The notes: generated by a model not told the origin, from the letters alone. A DNA stretch of 64,000 nucleotides from Marisa cornuarietis (GCA_004794655.1 SMMW01000622.1:13274501-13338500); one strand, 5' to 3'; counted from the first letter of the stretch, positions 46,384 to 58,000 are shown. Program-made: numbers and translations.

Positions 46384-46505
46384 GGTTGGTGACGCAGTGG
46401 CTAAGGCGGATCTCGATTTCGGCACACCTGTCTGTGGATGTGACACCTGTTAGCAAGCCTACCCTTTGGTGGTTGTCCCTGGGTACTCATGTTTCCTCCA
46501 TTCTA
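46384..46505 (+). mobile_element. SINE-like element, third family
   Basis: GGTTGGTGACGCAGTGGCTA carries a tRNA box A. The body contains CACACCTGTCTGTGGATGTG, ACACCTGTTAGCAAGCC and TTGTCCCTGGGTACTCATGT. It ends at the alternating CG/GT microsatellite. Box B is not clear. Confidence 0.55.
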
Positions 46506-46507
46506 CG

Positions 46508-46543
46508 CCGCGCGCGCGCGCGCGCGCGTGCGTGCGTGCGTGC

Positions 46544-46574
<31 letters not shown>
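46508..46574 (+). repeat. (CG)n(TGCG)n(TG)n alternating purine-pyrimidine tract
   Basis: About 20 bases of CG, five TGCG units and then TG repeats, about 65 bases in all, with strict purine-pyrimidine alternation. Confidence 0.95.
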
Positions 46575-47254
46575 CTTCCGGTCTTTGGTTTGTGCGTGCG
46601 TGTGTGTTGGGGGTGGGGTAGAGTGTATGTGTATATGAAAAAGTGCAGTTGATGCATTAGTAAAGCTGTGTATTCGTGCTTGTCCGTCCGTTTGTGTGTG
46701 CACGCACGCAAAGTGTCCTGAATCACCTTTGGTGTTGGCGATTTATTTATTTATTCTCTGATCCAAAATAAGTCGAACGGAACAAGATGAATCCTAGTAC
46801 GAGTCAGTTCCTTCCTGTAACCAGTGCAGTCAGGTAGTCACACGTTACCCGGACCTCGAAGGGTGTTTGAATTCCATTTACAGAATTAGTCTTGTCTAGC
46901 CAGGTCCCGATCGTGCGCAGCTACTACACACGTGTTTGCAAAGCGGCAGACAACCCATAGCTAGCAGCCACACCCAGCCCTACCGAAGACTTGGCTGAAA
47001 GGGAGTCTTTACTTACCCTGACACCTGTCAAAGACGCCCGCACTTTCAAACGAGCTGCTGACCTTCACCAGACAACAAAGCCTTGTGCGGAGACAGAAGA
47101 GTGTTCATCTTACTAGCAAAAAGTTAGCAGTCGTGGACAAATACCCCTCGGGGACACTCTGTTCTAGCCGAGGTTCACACCTGTCATCAGGCGGTAGAGC
47201 GCCACACTGGCGGCTTCATCGAACGCCTCTCTTCTCGTTAGACTGTGGAAAGGT

Positions 47255-47445
47255 AGGGGTGGGGGAAGAATCGTTGTTTTACGCCGATCCGGCAACTAAG
47301 GCTATATCACAGCAAAGCAGCCAACCCTGTAAACAGAGGCAGCATGAGAAAGAACAACATGCCCGAGACGAGATCTGAACCCAGGACAGTCGATCTTCCC
47401 TGTATTGGTAACAAGCTCTAACCGTTGCGTCACCGGGCCGTCCCT
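47255..47445 (-). mobile_element. tRNA-derived SINE, most complete copy
   Basis: On the minus strand: GGCCCGGTGACGCAACGGTT (box A), TACCAATACAGG, TGGGTTCAGATCTC (box B), CTCGTCTCGGGCATG, GTTTACAGGGTTGGCTGC, GTGATATAGCCTTAGTTGCC and GGCGTAAAACAACGATTC, ending C-rich. It is the best reference in this window for the copies at 26178-26340 and 17655-17812. Confidence 0.8.
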
Positions 47446-47770
47446 TGCTCGACTGCGTTCTGGATGCGTCCTGAAATAATGCAGCTTGTATCCAAAAGAC
47501 TTCTTATATACTCAATGGTTTTTGGGAGGGGGTTTGGATCTGGACGTGTCATCAGCTTCGCTCTAGACTTGAACTGTTGAATATCCTCATGTCCCACCCG
47601 AAGTTACCACATGACACATTCCAAACATGTCTCTGTAGACTTCTCAGATTTATGGGAGTGAATTGTAACAACACCGGTTACTTTCCAGAGATATTCATCA
47701 CCGGTTTCTTGGGTTTCTTTTTTGTTTTCGTTTTTCCTTTTGATTAAGAACACTCTTCTCGGTCCCTTCT

Positions 47771-48024
47771 TTACTGTGCTTTCCTACCACTGCGAGTAAA
47801 GAATGCAACTAGCCTGACACTCTCCGCTTTTAAACTTCCAATGAGGTTCTCTGGTCCATGCGGGTTCAGCTGCAAGTACCTGTACTCAGCTTTGGAGCAA
47901 GGATGCCATTCTTCCTGTTCGCCAGAAAACGCATTCCTTTCGCCGCAAGGCTTCAGAATGAGCTCTTGTGCCTCAAGGGCTACTCTGCACACATCCTCTG
48001 CAGACATCCTTTGTATTCTGATTA
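47771..48024 (-). CDS. Candidate terminal coding exon, unrecognised
   Basis: A strong acceptor (TTTCTTCTTCACGCAG, AG at 48025-48026) opens 84 codons ending at the stop 47771-47773. The frame reads IRIQRMSAEDVCRVALEAQE, LILKPCGERNAFSGEQEEWH and PCSKAEYRYLQLNPHGPENL, then on to SGRKAQ. GC content and amino-acid mix look coding. There is no transmembrane segment. It begins in the middle of a codon, so a preceding exon is needed and was not found. If the ATG at 48007 is used instead it is a 78-residue frame. Confidence 0.3.
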
Positions 48025-48222
48025 CTGCGTGAAGAAGAAATGAAAGTGAGCGAGAAAGGATAGTTCACTTCAGCTCACGTGTTTTTCATGGGGACGTTAT
48101 TAGCTCCTGGGGCTTACACATCAAGCTTTTTGGTGCGTTTGTCATTATCATTCATGAAAGGCACAAAGGTCATTGCACTTCCGGAATCTTTCTCCTCATC
48201 TGTGTTTGTCTCTTTCTATTTT

Positions 48223-48224
<2 letters not shown>

Positions 48225-48297
<73 letters not shown>
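48225..48297 (+). repeat. (GT)n microsatellite
   Basis: About 36 GT units, among the longest in the window. Confidence 0.96.
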
Positions 48298-48300
<3 letters not shown>

Positions 48301-48490
48301 GGGTGTGTTCACATGCATTCGAGCGCACACATTCGAATCCGCTAGCTTCTGAAATAAAAAAGGACCCTTGCTTTTAATTCCAATCTAAAATTATTACTTG
48401 GGAAGGTGTTCTTGGTTACAAAACAAAACCAAACATATCTACAAAACAAAAACGAAACAAAGGGAAGTGCTAGTTACAGAGTAAGACAAG

Positions 48491-49240
48491 TACAGTCAAA
48501 CCTTGGTTTTTGTTGTCTTCGGTCATCGTCGGATTCCGATTTCATAGGTTTTTCCCGCGAAAACTTTGTCTCGGTTTTCTTCGGTTGCCTCAGATTTCAT
48601 CGGCGTACTCACGTGACCTCGCTGCTAAGTAGGCAGAAAAAAGGGTGAACCACGTGTTCTCTTGCTCCGTGTGGCGTTGTTTCTCGTTGTGTGACCATCA
48701 CCCCGCGCGTCTAGCTAAACAATTCCATTGCTTTCCAGTGTTTTGTGTTTTTTGTATTGATTGCGAGTGGTAATAATACAATTACATGTAAGTGAATATT
48801 GCGTACACAGTATTCGGTGTCATGTGTTTATTTTCAGTTTCCAAATGCACGTAACTCACGTAAGATAAAATCACATGTGCTCAAACCTCATTGTCCCTGT
48901 TAAGTGTTTCTCGGTCCTATTGCCAAAAGACCAAGAGGGAAAGTGACCCCAGATAGCACCGTGATACCTAAGGTCCTTCGGGAGGGGTATTCCCCTTCCA
49001 AATAATAATATCTGCACCTCTCTCTTTCCTCCTCGCCGTTACAAAAGCTTAATGTTTTTAGTATTAAATACTTTATTTCTTCTCTATATAATGTGCTTTT
49101 GGTATGAATTTTGGAGTGTCTTAACGAATTAATTGGATTTACATTGGTTCATGTGGAAATAATTGTCTAGGTTCTCGTCGGTTTCGGATTTCGCCGATTG
49201 TCTTTGAAAGGATTACCGACAAAAACCGAGGTTTGCTGTA
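48491..49240. mobile_element. pogo/Tigger-like DNA transposon relic, TA target duplication
   Basis: A TA at 48491-48492 is followed by CAGTCAAACCTTGGTTTTTG. The far end, reverse complemented, reads CAGCAAACCTCGGTTTTTGT and is followed by TA (49239-49240). Subterminal regions on both sides hold repeated, mutually inverted TTCGGTTTTCTTCGG-like motifs. CAGTCAAACCT-type ends with TA duplication are typical of the pogo/Tigger branch of Tc1/mariner. The 746-bp body has no full transposase. A short frame before the stop at 49005 (KVTPDSTVIPKVLREGYSPS) may be its C-terminal remnant, suggesting an internal deletion derivative. Confidence 0.75.
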
Positions 49241-49320
49241 CATCATCATAGAATAACACAAGCCAGACAAAAAAATGCAAGTTTACATCTAAAATCAATC
49301 TTAAAGCACGCATTCGACAT

Positions 49321-49322
<2 letters not shown>

Positions 49323-49354
<32 letters not shown>
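49323..49354 (+). repeat. (CA)n microsatellite
   Basis: About 16 CA units. Confidence 0.93.
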
Positions 49355-49356
<2 letters not shown>

Positions 49357-49965
49357 TGATATTTCATCCACTGTTTCAAATGTCTAGTGGTTCTGCATAA
49401 GGTTTGCTGTTTTTCTTCTCTCTGTGTGTATGCGTGCGCCCATCCATGCACGTGTGTGCATTTTTAGGTACGCTTGTAAACGTTGTAAAGCTCCACCAAG
49501 TTCTGCGAGGGCGCAAGATATATCCAGGCCTTTTAGGTCATTGGCTCTTTCGCACGAGTTGTTTTAGTTCCACACTTAGTTTTTTTAAGTAGGAAAGTGA
49601 TAATAAAAGCAAGTTGAATGATGACATGCCTTTCCTTTTCACTTATCTCCCATTCTGGCTGCTTGCCTGACATTGGAAGAAATCAGAAGACTGCTTGTAT
49701 GATATTGGAAGAAACTCACTAGAAGACAACTTTTTGCTAAATAATGAAATCTCGAGAATTGTTTACGTTTTCGTTCTCTTTTCCATCATTTCTTGCCTGT
49801 GTAGTCTGCCAACGTCTGTCTAATCTATTCAAGTGTGCCCAGGTTTCTGTTTAGGTTGAGTACATGACATCAATGCGTGTCTGTGGGTCTATTTGTTATT
49901 GAATAATCGGAAAAAGTATATTTTCCATAGAATTTCTTTTACATTTACTGCATTATTTAAATACA

Positions 49966-50040
49966 TATTCATTCATTTATTTGTTTATTCATTCATTTAT
50001 TTGTTTATTCATTCTCATTTGTTTATTGATTCGTTTGTTT
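49966..50040 (+). repeat. Degenerate (TTTA/TTCA/TTTG)n tetranucleotide tract
   Basis: Mixed ATTC, ATTT and GTTT units. The open frame that begins in it is a shadow. Confidence 0.85.
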
Positions 50041-50637
50041 ACTCGCCTTCTGCACGTAGATAGTTTGTTTCTGAACATGTCGTCAACCCTTCTCCCTTCC
50101 TCGTACCTTTCACGGCCACAGAGCTGCACTAACTTGACATTTTGCTCACTCAGTAAACTAACATCCAGTCGTTTATTGAGACACGCACATCAACTCCTCG
50201 ACAGCAGACAGGGATCACTTAACAATAAACACGCGCACCCTGTAAATTCATATGCTAAAAATCATAAACTATCCTTTCAAGAACATGAACAGGTACTTGA
50301 GCTTGGAATGTCACATCGGTATGCAAAAAATTGAAAAGCATCTTCTGCGACCCAAACGCACTCAGACAGCGATATGGTATATCATAAAATACACGCTTCA
50401 CAAAAATAATCTCTTTTCCTCGGATAAGAAAAATGTTTATTTTCTAATAGTTTGCTTCTTCGGTTGCCAACTTCACGAGTCAGTTGACGTTAGAAACTCC
50501 TATTTTGTAGTTTCGCGCTGCATTTCAGAGTATTTTTCCAGTGCATAACCTTCTACAAATATGGTCTGGCCGGGGTGAACCCATCAAAAAATAGCCTGTC
50601 TAGTCCTTAAGCTGTCCTGAAGTTTTAAAATTATCTG

Positions 50638-50916
50638 TTAAGGAGATTTTAGAAAAAGAAGTGCAGTATTTGACAGTCGTTTTCTGTCGTTCTGTATAAC
50701 AACAAATATCAAAGCTTTTGCAGTATTTTCGAAACATGTATCAGATTTCTCAAATGCTGCCGGTTTTTCCTCAGATCCGCCAGAAACTTGCCTGCTTCTA
50801 CTCTGTGTTAAGTTTGACAGAACACTGTTGAGAAGTGCAACAACCTTCGCCCAAGAAAGACTTGATTTAACTTTTGGACCCAAATGTTTTTTTCTGAGAG
50901 AATCCATGGCTGAATC
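50638..50916 (-). CDS. Unrecognised candidate exon
   Basis: After TAAAGTATTTTTAG the minus frame reads SAMDSLRKKHLGPKVKSSLS, WAKVVALLNSVLSNLTQSRS and ends ALLFLKSP before a stop. It is moderately protein-like, but its AT-rich codons make chance equally likely. Confidence 0.17.
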   Translation of the reverse strand, partial: DSAMDSLRKKHLGPKVKSSLSWAKVVALLNSVLSNLTQSRSRQVSGGSEEKPAAFEKSDTCFENTAKALIFVVIQNDRKRLSNTALLFLKSP

Positions 50917-52477
50917 TAAAAATACTTTAGAAACACGGCATCATTTAAAAATCAAGTGGAAGTGTAGACTCGTAACTCAAGAATAATCGGCTAAAACATT
51001 CCTCATATCACGGGGTGACTGAGGGATCTGTACACTACTCACTCAAATCAAGAATGATCGACTGAGTAATTTCTTGTATATCACAGAGTAGCTGTAGAGA
51101 AAACTTTGGAACAAGCATACTAGAAAAAATATTACAATCACAGTCAAAAAAAAATATGAAGGAAAGAAAATGGCACGCCTCTCACATCAAACCACAACAG
51201 AATTTATAACAATGCCTGAGGAATAAATGTACTCGACATCAAAGAAAACCAGAAAAAGAAACGATCTTCCTGGCTTTTATTCTCATCAACGTTACCTTAA
51301 AATTGTTTTTGAAACTGCTGTTTGGTCTTTTTTGTTTGAAATGATTGCTGTGTCAACGACGAAAAGAGAAAAACGAACTGAGAGCGAAAAAAAAAAAGAA
51401 TCTGCTGTGGTGGTCTCTTTCTGGTGCATGGGGTGTGGTGCGACATGAAATGCCGTGCAGCAGGCTTCCCTAACAATCTTTTATCTCGGGATGTTGTCAA
51501 GATCTGGAACGAGGGTGGAAGCCTGCGCTTCGCAAAGTTAATTATCCGGACAAAGTGCAGTGAGGCTGTAAACCTGTAGCAGGGCAGGATGCGCGGGCAT
51601 CCCTTCGCGGAACGATCTGAGGCTCTAGGTCACAGCGCACACACAAACGCATGCGAGGACAGACAAAGGACAGAAATACAGACACAGTCAGAGAAAGGGA
51701 AGTGGTGAGATCCGAATAAGTAAACACATAACTTGTTAAAACACGATCTGGCACCAAAAAACAGCCTGCTCCATTACAATAAAAGTAAAACTTCCACGAC
51801 ATGCTGGATAAATTTGGCTTGAATTTCTGCAACTTTTTCTGATCCATCGGGAGTCTCTCTGACTTGTAGGTTGTGGACTCGATGTTTGTTTTGTTTTTTT
51901 TTAATGTCGGCACCTTATTATTAAGATGACAATGACAAGAACCAGTCTCGAAGCTACAAATTCAGAATAAGACAAAAGTCGTGTCGTCTCTCTTGACTTT
52001 TAAATAAAGGTTGTCTATCACACTGCCAGCTCGTGAAGTGTAACTGTCAATGCACGGCTGCATATCTCTTCAGAATGTTCTGTGACTAGATGAGGAGGCT
52101 GAAGTAGCAAACTGAAAGAGACAGGCTGCTATCCTAATCTTTTTTAAGTTCTGGTAAAGAATGTATCGTCGACTGCATCTAACTCAGACTGCTCACTTTA
52201 AAATCTGAAGAGTGCTGTCCCCGGTGCCAATGCCATTAGGATGGAGCCGATAAGGCGGTGGAAAACAAGGTGCAATCTTTTTAAGATAATTGAACTACTG
52301 GAGAAGCTTCGCGTTTTGAATGAAGTGCATGTTGAACCGGGTCTGCGGAAGAAGTGATTTGATCTTTTTTACTTTTTTTGTTGGGTGGAGTATTTCATTG
52401 CTTAAATTATATTACTTAGTATTGCAAACACTTATCGCACAATCATCTCCGAACGCTTTACTTTTCAAGTTTATCTG

Positions 52478-52748
52478 CCAGGGGCCAGTTGCACAACACA
52501 TTTTTAATTTTAAACACTTTTAGGCCTTACCTCTATTTAGATAATTAGTGTAAAGTGCACACCACAATTTTAGAATTTTTAAAACTAAAACTGCTTAAAG
52601 TAAGATAAAGTTGTTTAAGTCTGACTTTCCGTCCTGTCAGTACAATTTTTTGTATGTCTTTCTGCCATGCAACAAAATGGCTAAGAAGAGATTTTGCTTC
52701 TTTAGAACAGTTTTAAGGCTTAGAAACGTGTTGTGCAATTGGCCCCAG
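52478..52748. mobile_element. MITE-like element, family 2, copy 2 (good termini)
   Basis: The left end CCAGGGGCCAGTTGCACAAC continues ACATTTTTAA. The right end, reverse complemented, reads CCTGGGGCCAATTGCACAAC then ACGTTTCTAAGCCTTAAAA. The inverted repeat spans over 20 bases with a few mismatches and extends inward (AGGCCTTAC against TAAGGCTTA). It encodes no protein. The target duplication was not resolved. Confidence 0.75.
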
Positions 52749-53825
52749 GCCGTTATTTCCCTCCATAGCCACAGTTTTAGCTATTTTCAGAATAGAAATC
52801 ACGTTTGCCTTAAACAAAGAAATCTGCCAGAAGTAACCATTTACTTGTTTAAAGTTATTTCTGTATATGAGAGAAATTGTGGGAAAATTCTTTCATCATT
52901 ATTTTCGCAGTCAGGCACGTGAGTGAGACAGATACTGGTGAACTCAGTCACACCAACATATCAAACAAGCTTGAACACAAGTTTTTTTTTAATCCTCTAG
53001 ATGTCTGAGATGTTTATTTTTTCTCTATTCTCAGTTGTGTTATCGCTAAATTCATTAAAAACCCTGGTTTCTGTGTTTCAAATCTCAGGACTGTGTTCTC
53101 CACCACACATCCAGAGATGCATGGCTGTTGAAGCGTCCGTGTTCCGCCATGGGAAAACTTGACAATTTCAGAAGCCCTAGACATGCGTTGGAATTGCGAA
53201 GTCCTAGAAGAAGGTTCACACAAGTTTTTATCAGATTAAGTCATGTTCCTTTGCATTGAAACTATACATTATTTTTTCAAAACTCGAAAAATTTCGCATA
53301 ACATACACTCGCGTGGATTTCTAAAACTCTAACACTAAGCTTGTTGCAAGAGTTTGGGATGTCGGTTTTCTGACGTGCACGTCTAATGGTGGGAGGGGAA
53401 CATCTGGTCAGGGGATTGATGCATGTAAAGGTGTTTACAGCGAAAACACAAGCAACTCTTTTTGCGCAAGAATTTTGAAATATGTTCTAGAAATACCGCA
53501 GTCGAATATTTTAGCTGATTTATTGCTGCCTTGTCCCCCGTGCTCTGTTACCAGCTTTTCAGGCTCGGCGAACGCTGCATTCTATCCCCGCTTACCCCTA
53601 CTGCGCCCAAAACTCCTCTGACAATGGATGCCTAGACTTCACTCGTCTAGGTTAGAACGTCTTGGATCGCTTTTCGTTCTCCATGAGACTTAATCCTCTT
53701 TCAAAGCAGGTGATAAGATCGCAGCATCAACGCCTTCCGTTCAGACAGGTGATCTCAACTGCGATGCCGCTATACTTGCCTTAACCAGCTCTGTAGTTAT
53801 CGAGAACGAATATTTGATCAAAAGG

Positions 53826-54090
53826 TGAACTATCTACTTCCTTTACTTCTTCTACTTCTTTATTTCTTCATCTTTTACTACTTCTACTTTTTTCTTTCTT
53901 CTTCTACTACTGCTAATACAGCTTCTTCCACTACTAATGCTATTCATAATTACCTCCACTTTTTCTACGAATACTGTTATTATTTTGTCCTTTACCTTCT
54001 AAAACTGCTAAACCTTTTAACATTTCACCGCCACTTCCTTCTACTTATATTGCTATTCCTTGTTTTATCTACTTCCTTCTACTGCTGATG
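53826..54090 (+). repeat. Degenerate (CTT/CTA)n pyrimidine-rich tract
   Basis: Trinucleotide-like CTT, CTA and TTC units. The Leu/Phe-rich 87-codon frame is an artefact. Confidence 0.8.
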
Positions 54091-54413
54091 TTTCTTTTTA
54101 CTTTTTTTTAGTCTTCCTCATTTTGTCCTTCTCTTCTAGACTTCTTCGTCAATGATTATCGAAGGGAGACTGCATCTGCTGCATGTTCTGTATAACCAGT
54201 ATCAACCAGGGTGACCTGCAAATAGCATCCACCACGAAATGAGCAGCCACAGACTAACCTGCGAACGAGCGACTGCCAGCGAGACGAAGCCCTGACTACC
54301 TGGGGGCGTATTCATGAAGCGAGAGTAAGTTGTATTCATGGGACAAAACGGGAAATCAACGGCAAAAGTCTTGTCTACGTAGATATTAAGTGGCGTCTGT
54401 GAATGTTGATGTA

Positions 54414-54574
54414 CCCCTGTTATAAAGCAGTACCAAAAGTTTCCCGTGGAAAAAAAACATCAAGCAATATGCACAGGGCAGCACAGAGCGATGTGATTAC
54501 AAAAAACAACAAAGTTTTCCTTGATTTCCCCATTTTAGCTCCGGGCAACGACCTTTTCTCACTTAATGAATACG
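54414..54574 (+). repeat. Dispersed repeat, copy 2
   Basis: Carries TATAAAGCAGTACC and GATTTCCCCATTTTAGCTCC followed by TTCTCACTTAATGAATA, colinear with 26881-27077. Confidence 0.5.
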
Positions 54575-54749
54575 ACGCCTTGCACGTTTGCAGTCTACAA
54601 ATTTGGACGTCTCCCCTTCAATAATTAGTCTTGGTGCAGCCGCAGCAAATCTGAACGGCCTTTACGATGCGAGATCAGTGATCCTTCCTGCACTACGAAC
54701 ACGAACCACATACTGAAATAGCTCCAGGATCCTGGTTTTTGCTCTTCAG

Positions 54750-54914
54750 GGCAGCAGACGGGTCCCGCCTCACAATCAGCACGTTATCACATACAAAAAA
54801 GAGACTACCTCAGGGGATGACTGTGCAGATTCTGAACTGCGTGGACTGGCAGATGAAGGGGGGCTGAATATCAAAGGCAAACTTGAAGGTGAAAAGTGTG
54901 AGAGTGAAGAATAA
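54750..54914 (+). CDS. Candidate last coding exon with 3' UTR, unrecognised
   Basis: A textbook acceptor (GGTTTTTGCTCTTCAG, AG at 54748-54749) opens 54 codons in phase 0 ending at TAA 54912-54914. Residues 1-20 are GSRRVPPHNQHVITYKKETT, followed by a hydrophilic, acidic tail ending GKLEGEKCESEE. The frame is shorter than usual ORF-length cutoffs. An AT-rich stretch suited to a 3' UTR follows, up to ATTAAA (55319) and AATAAA (55326). The peptide has no recognised domain, and the upstream exons were not identified. Confidence 0.33.
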   Translation, partial: GSRRVPPHNQHVITYKKETTSGDDCADSELRGLADEGGLNIKGKLEGEKCESEE

Positions 54915-55318
54915 GTTTTTGTCGAATTCGACATTTTAGTCAAGTTTGTGATGATAATTTAACACGTATGGAGGAAATCGTTCAAAACACTTTGTGATTC
55001 GAGCAGTAAACTTATGTATAAGAGTAAAAATTTGATAACAATTAAGAGCATCTTTTTTGAAAGTATTACCATATGTTAAAACCTAATTTTATGTGTGTAG
55101 TAAGTTACAAAGCTAGGCAGGGCAGATATCTAGAGCTTGGATAGCTGCTTCTTTACTGCGCAGGGCAGGAAGTGACGACAGGCTGACGAAAGATAGTATG
55201 TGGGAATGGCTTGTTTTGCTGTTAAACGACTGTACTATCTTATGTGTAAATTATGTTTTTGCTGTTGTATATACGCAAGTTGTTTCAATATTGTAGTATT
55301 TGTGCTTTGTGTTTTTGC

Positions 55319-55331
55319 ATTAAAGAATAAA
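55319..55331 (+). terminator. Paired polyadenylation signals ATTAAA/AATAAA
   Basis: ATTAAA at 55319-55324 and AATAAA at 55326-55331 lie about 405 bases past the stop of the candidate exon at 54750-54914. AATAAA is common in AT-rich DNA, so the pairing is suggestive only. Confidence 0.3.
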
Positions 55332-57474
55332 AACTGAAAACAATGATCTAAAAAATATATGTATATTTGCAATACATTTTAATCTGGGTGTCACTCTCGG
55401 GCATCCCAGTAAGCTGCAAAAAGTCGGCGAAGTGTGAGAAATACTAGTATCGCAGTAAAACGATTGCTGTTATCGCCGCTGCTAATGATAATGAGTGTTA
55501 TTGTTGCTGCTGCTGATAGTAAACTTATTGTACAGCTTAATGAAGCTTGTATGACCATTAGAGAGTAAGTTGTATGAGCATTGCCCTTTTGTACATCACA
55601 GGCTATTTTCTTAGGGTAACAAAATAATATTACATGAATGAGTGTTGTCATCTTCTTTTTAGTTAAACAAAACACCGCAGCAGAAAGTTACTAAATGGCT
55701 GGTTTAATAAAAGAAAACTTTACTTATCTTCGTTGTCAAATATCTCTTGAATTCCTTTCTTTTGTAGAAGTCTAAAGTGCAGCTAGATTTACCATTTCCG
55801 AAGTTCTGATAAGTTTTGCGGATGGATGCCAGCTTATCGCGTAAAGAAACAGCCATCGATTACAAGGCTCTAGAGGCCATACTAACAACAGAGGGTTTAT
55901 GCGTCTTGACAAAAGGCTGACATTAAGTTCAGCCAAAATTTTACTTTTTTTACGACTCTGTCAGGAAATTATAAACTTACTGCGCAATCCTTACACGCTT
56001 CAATTTCTCGCTTGCGTCTCGCCTCATTGTAGAGCCATTTCTCATATCGTTTTGCGTGCCAGACCCTTCGTGCTCCTCTTGCTAGTGTTTTGCTTGATTA
56101 AGCATCTGAACAAAAACTCCCTCATCCCATTCAATTCTGTTGTAATTAAGGTCGTTAATTATTGTCATCTGCTCGCCCAGAATTTTTCAACTGCTGGCAG
56201 TAAATTTTATCTCTAGTTAATCGTTTATAGGTGAAGTGACTTGCATCAATTTGATTACAGAATGTTAACAAACCCCACCCCAACCCAGCTTGAGACATTT
56301 CTCGGCTACAGAAAGAACACTCCAACACAAAACTTATTCATCCTTTAGGACTATCAAATCGCTAACAAATGTACAGCTTAACGCACATTAGAAAAAGTAC
56401 AGTCGTGAACAGTGAGTATGATAAGAGTTCGTAAACTACATTGAGCTTATCATGATCAATGGAGCAGGCCAAGGATGAGAAGGGAAATAAATAAATATCG
56501 TTTTTCATACTGACATCATGTGTCTGCAGCCGTATCACAAGCGTTAGAACTCACTCACCAGGTCATGGTCAGGAATAATAATCTTGGCATGAGATTACAA
56601 ACTCAAACGCAGAGAGTTTTTATGAAAACTTTGAAATGACGAAGGAAAACGGTTACCAATAAATGGGTCAAAGACTTCTCCAATGTCCTGAATTTTCTAA
56701 TTTCATTAAAATAAATATATAAAAAGACCAAAAGAAGAAGACTAAGATACGTATCTAACTACAGAGCTCATTCTAGCGATTGAGCAGTATACACTATTCA
56801 CGACCTATGCTGAGTTTAGTTTAACTCAATTTTTAAGACACCTCCTGTGCACTTCTGTCATTGCTACGATGAATAAGAATTATATTTCTATTTGTGGTTC
56901 TTTCATCTCTGAGACTTGATAAAATCGTTTTCCACGAAATCGATGGTCTTAAAGCCTTTTAAATGGGTTTTTGTCGCGCCCCACGTTTGCAAGGTATAAC
57001 ATGTCTAATGAACTGAAAGGATGTAAGACCCTCTCAACGCCTCGACCTCGGTTCCTGAAAGGGGCACCTGGAGTGTGAGCACCCCTGTGATTCAGTTCTG
57101 CTCATATATTTATCCCTCTATACAGAACTTTTTCATTAGTATGTAAACCACTTCGACTCTGGACGTTCGCAATTTTCAAAATTACGAATGTCGGTCTTAA
57201 GTTACACGTATTGACTAGGGAAGAGTTATGGCACATAATTATCTTTTGTATGTTTTTTAAGTATGCCTGTATGTAAAACCAATAGTCACCACAATTTATT
57301 CATTCCACGAGCCATTTACCTGATCAATTCTACTGGCCATAAACTTGTACTAGAATGAGGTGACCTAAGGTCAATAAACATATCTACTGTTGCTGGGAAT
57401 GTGTGTGTGTGCGTGTGAGACAGAGAAATTATTTCAACATATATATATATATTATTTCCTTTTATATCATTATG

Positions 57475-57545
57475 TATACCTGCTAGTACGAGCACTATTT
57501 GGAATGCCCCTTGTGGATAAATAAAGTGGTATTGTATTGTATAAA
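57475..57545 (+). mobile_element. 3' tail of a retroelement, (ATTGT)n type
   Basis: GGAATGCCCCTTGTGGATAA, then ATAAAGTGGTATTGTATTGT. An AATAAA followed by short ATTGT repeats is a common end of LINEs in molluscs and other animals. The coding part is not visible upstream. Confidence 0.45.
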
Positions 57546-58000
57546 TGAAGCGACAGGTGCTTGGTTAATAATGATGTAGTATCTACTGCTTCATTCACGA
57601 ATAACAAGAATCCGTTCCTATAATGGCTGCAAATCAAATGCTGTGCCAGACAATATGTGATTTTTTATCTATAGATTATTAACACATGCGTGGTTGTAAA
57701 AGAGTTAAAGAGTTACAGAAAATGTCCAACATGTTACAGTGCGCCTTGTTACCTGTCAATTTAAGGATCATCTTATCAGTAAGCGGATACAGTGAAAGAT
57801 TTTATGTCAAAGCTTGCTTGCTTCTTCAGACTGCCTTAGCCAAGCTGGAAGAAGATACTGACTTTAACACTTCCTGCAGAGTAAACGACCAAAGCGGTCA
57901 TGGCCTGAACGCACCTTGCAATTCAAGAGAACGAATGTAATGTTGGGCCATGTGTTTAGAAATCCGAAATGCAAATCAGACCCTTCCCTATTCTTCACAG

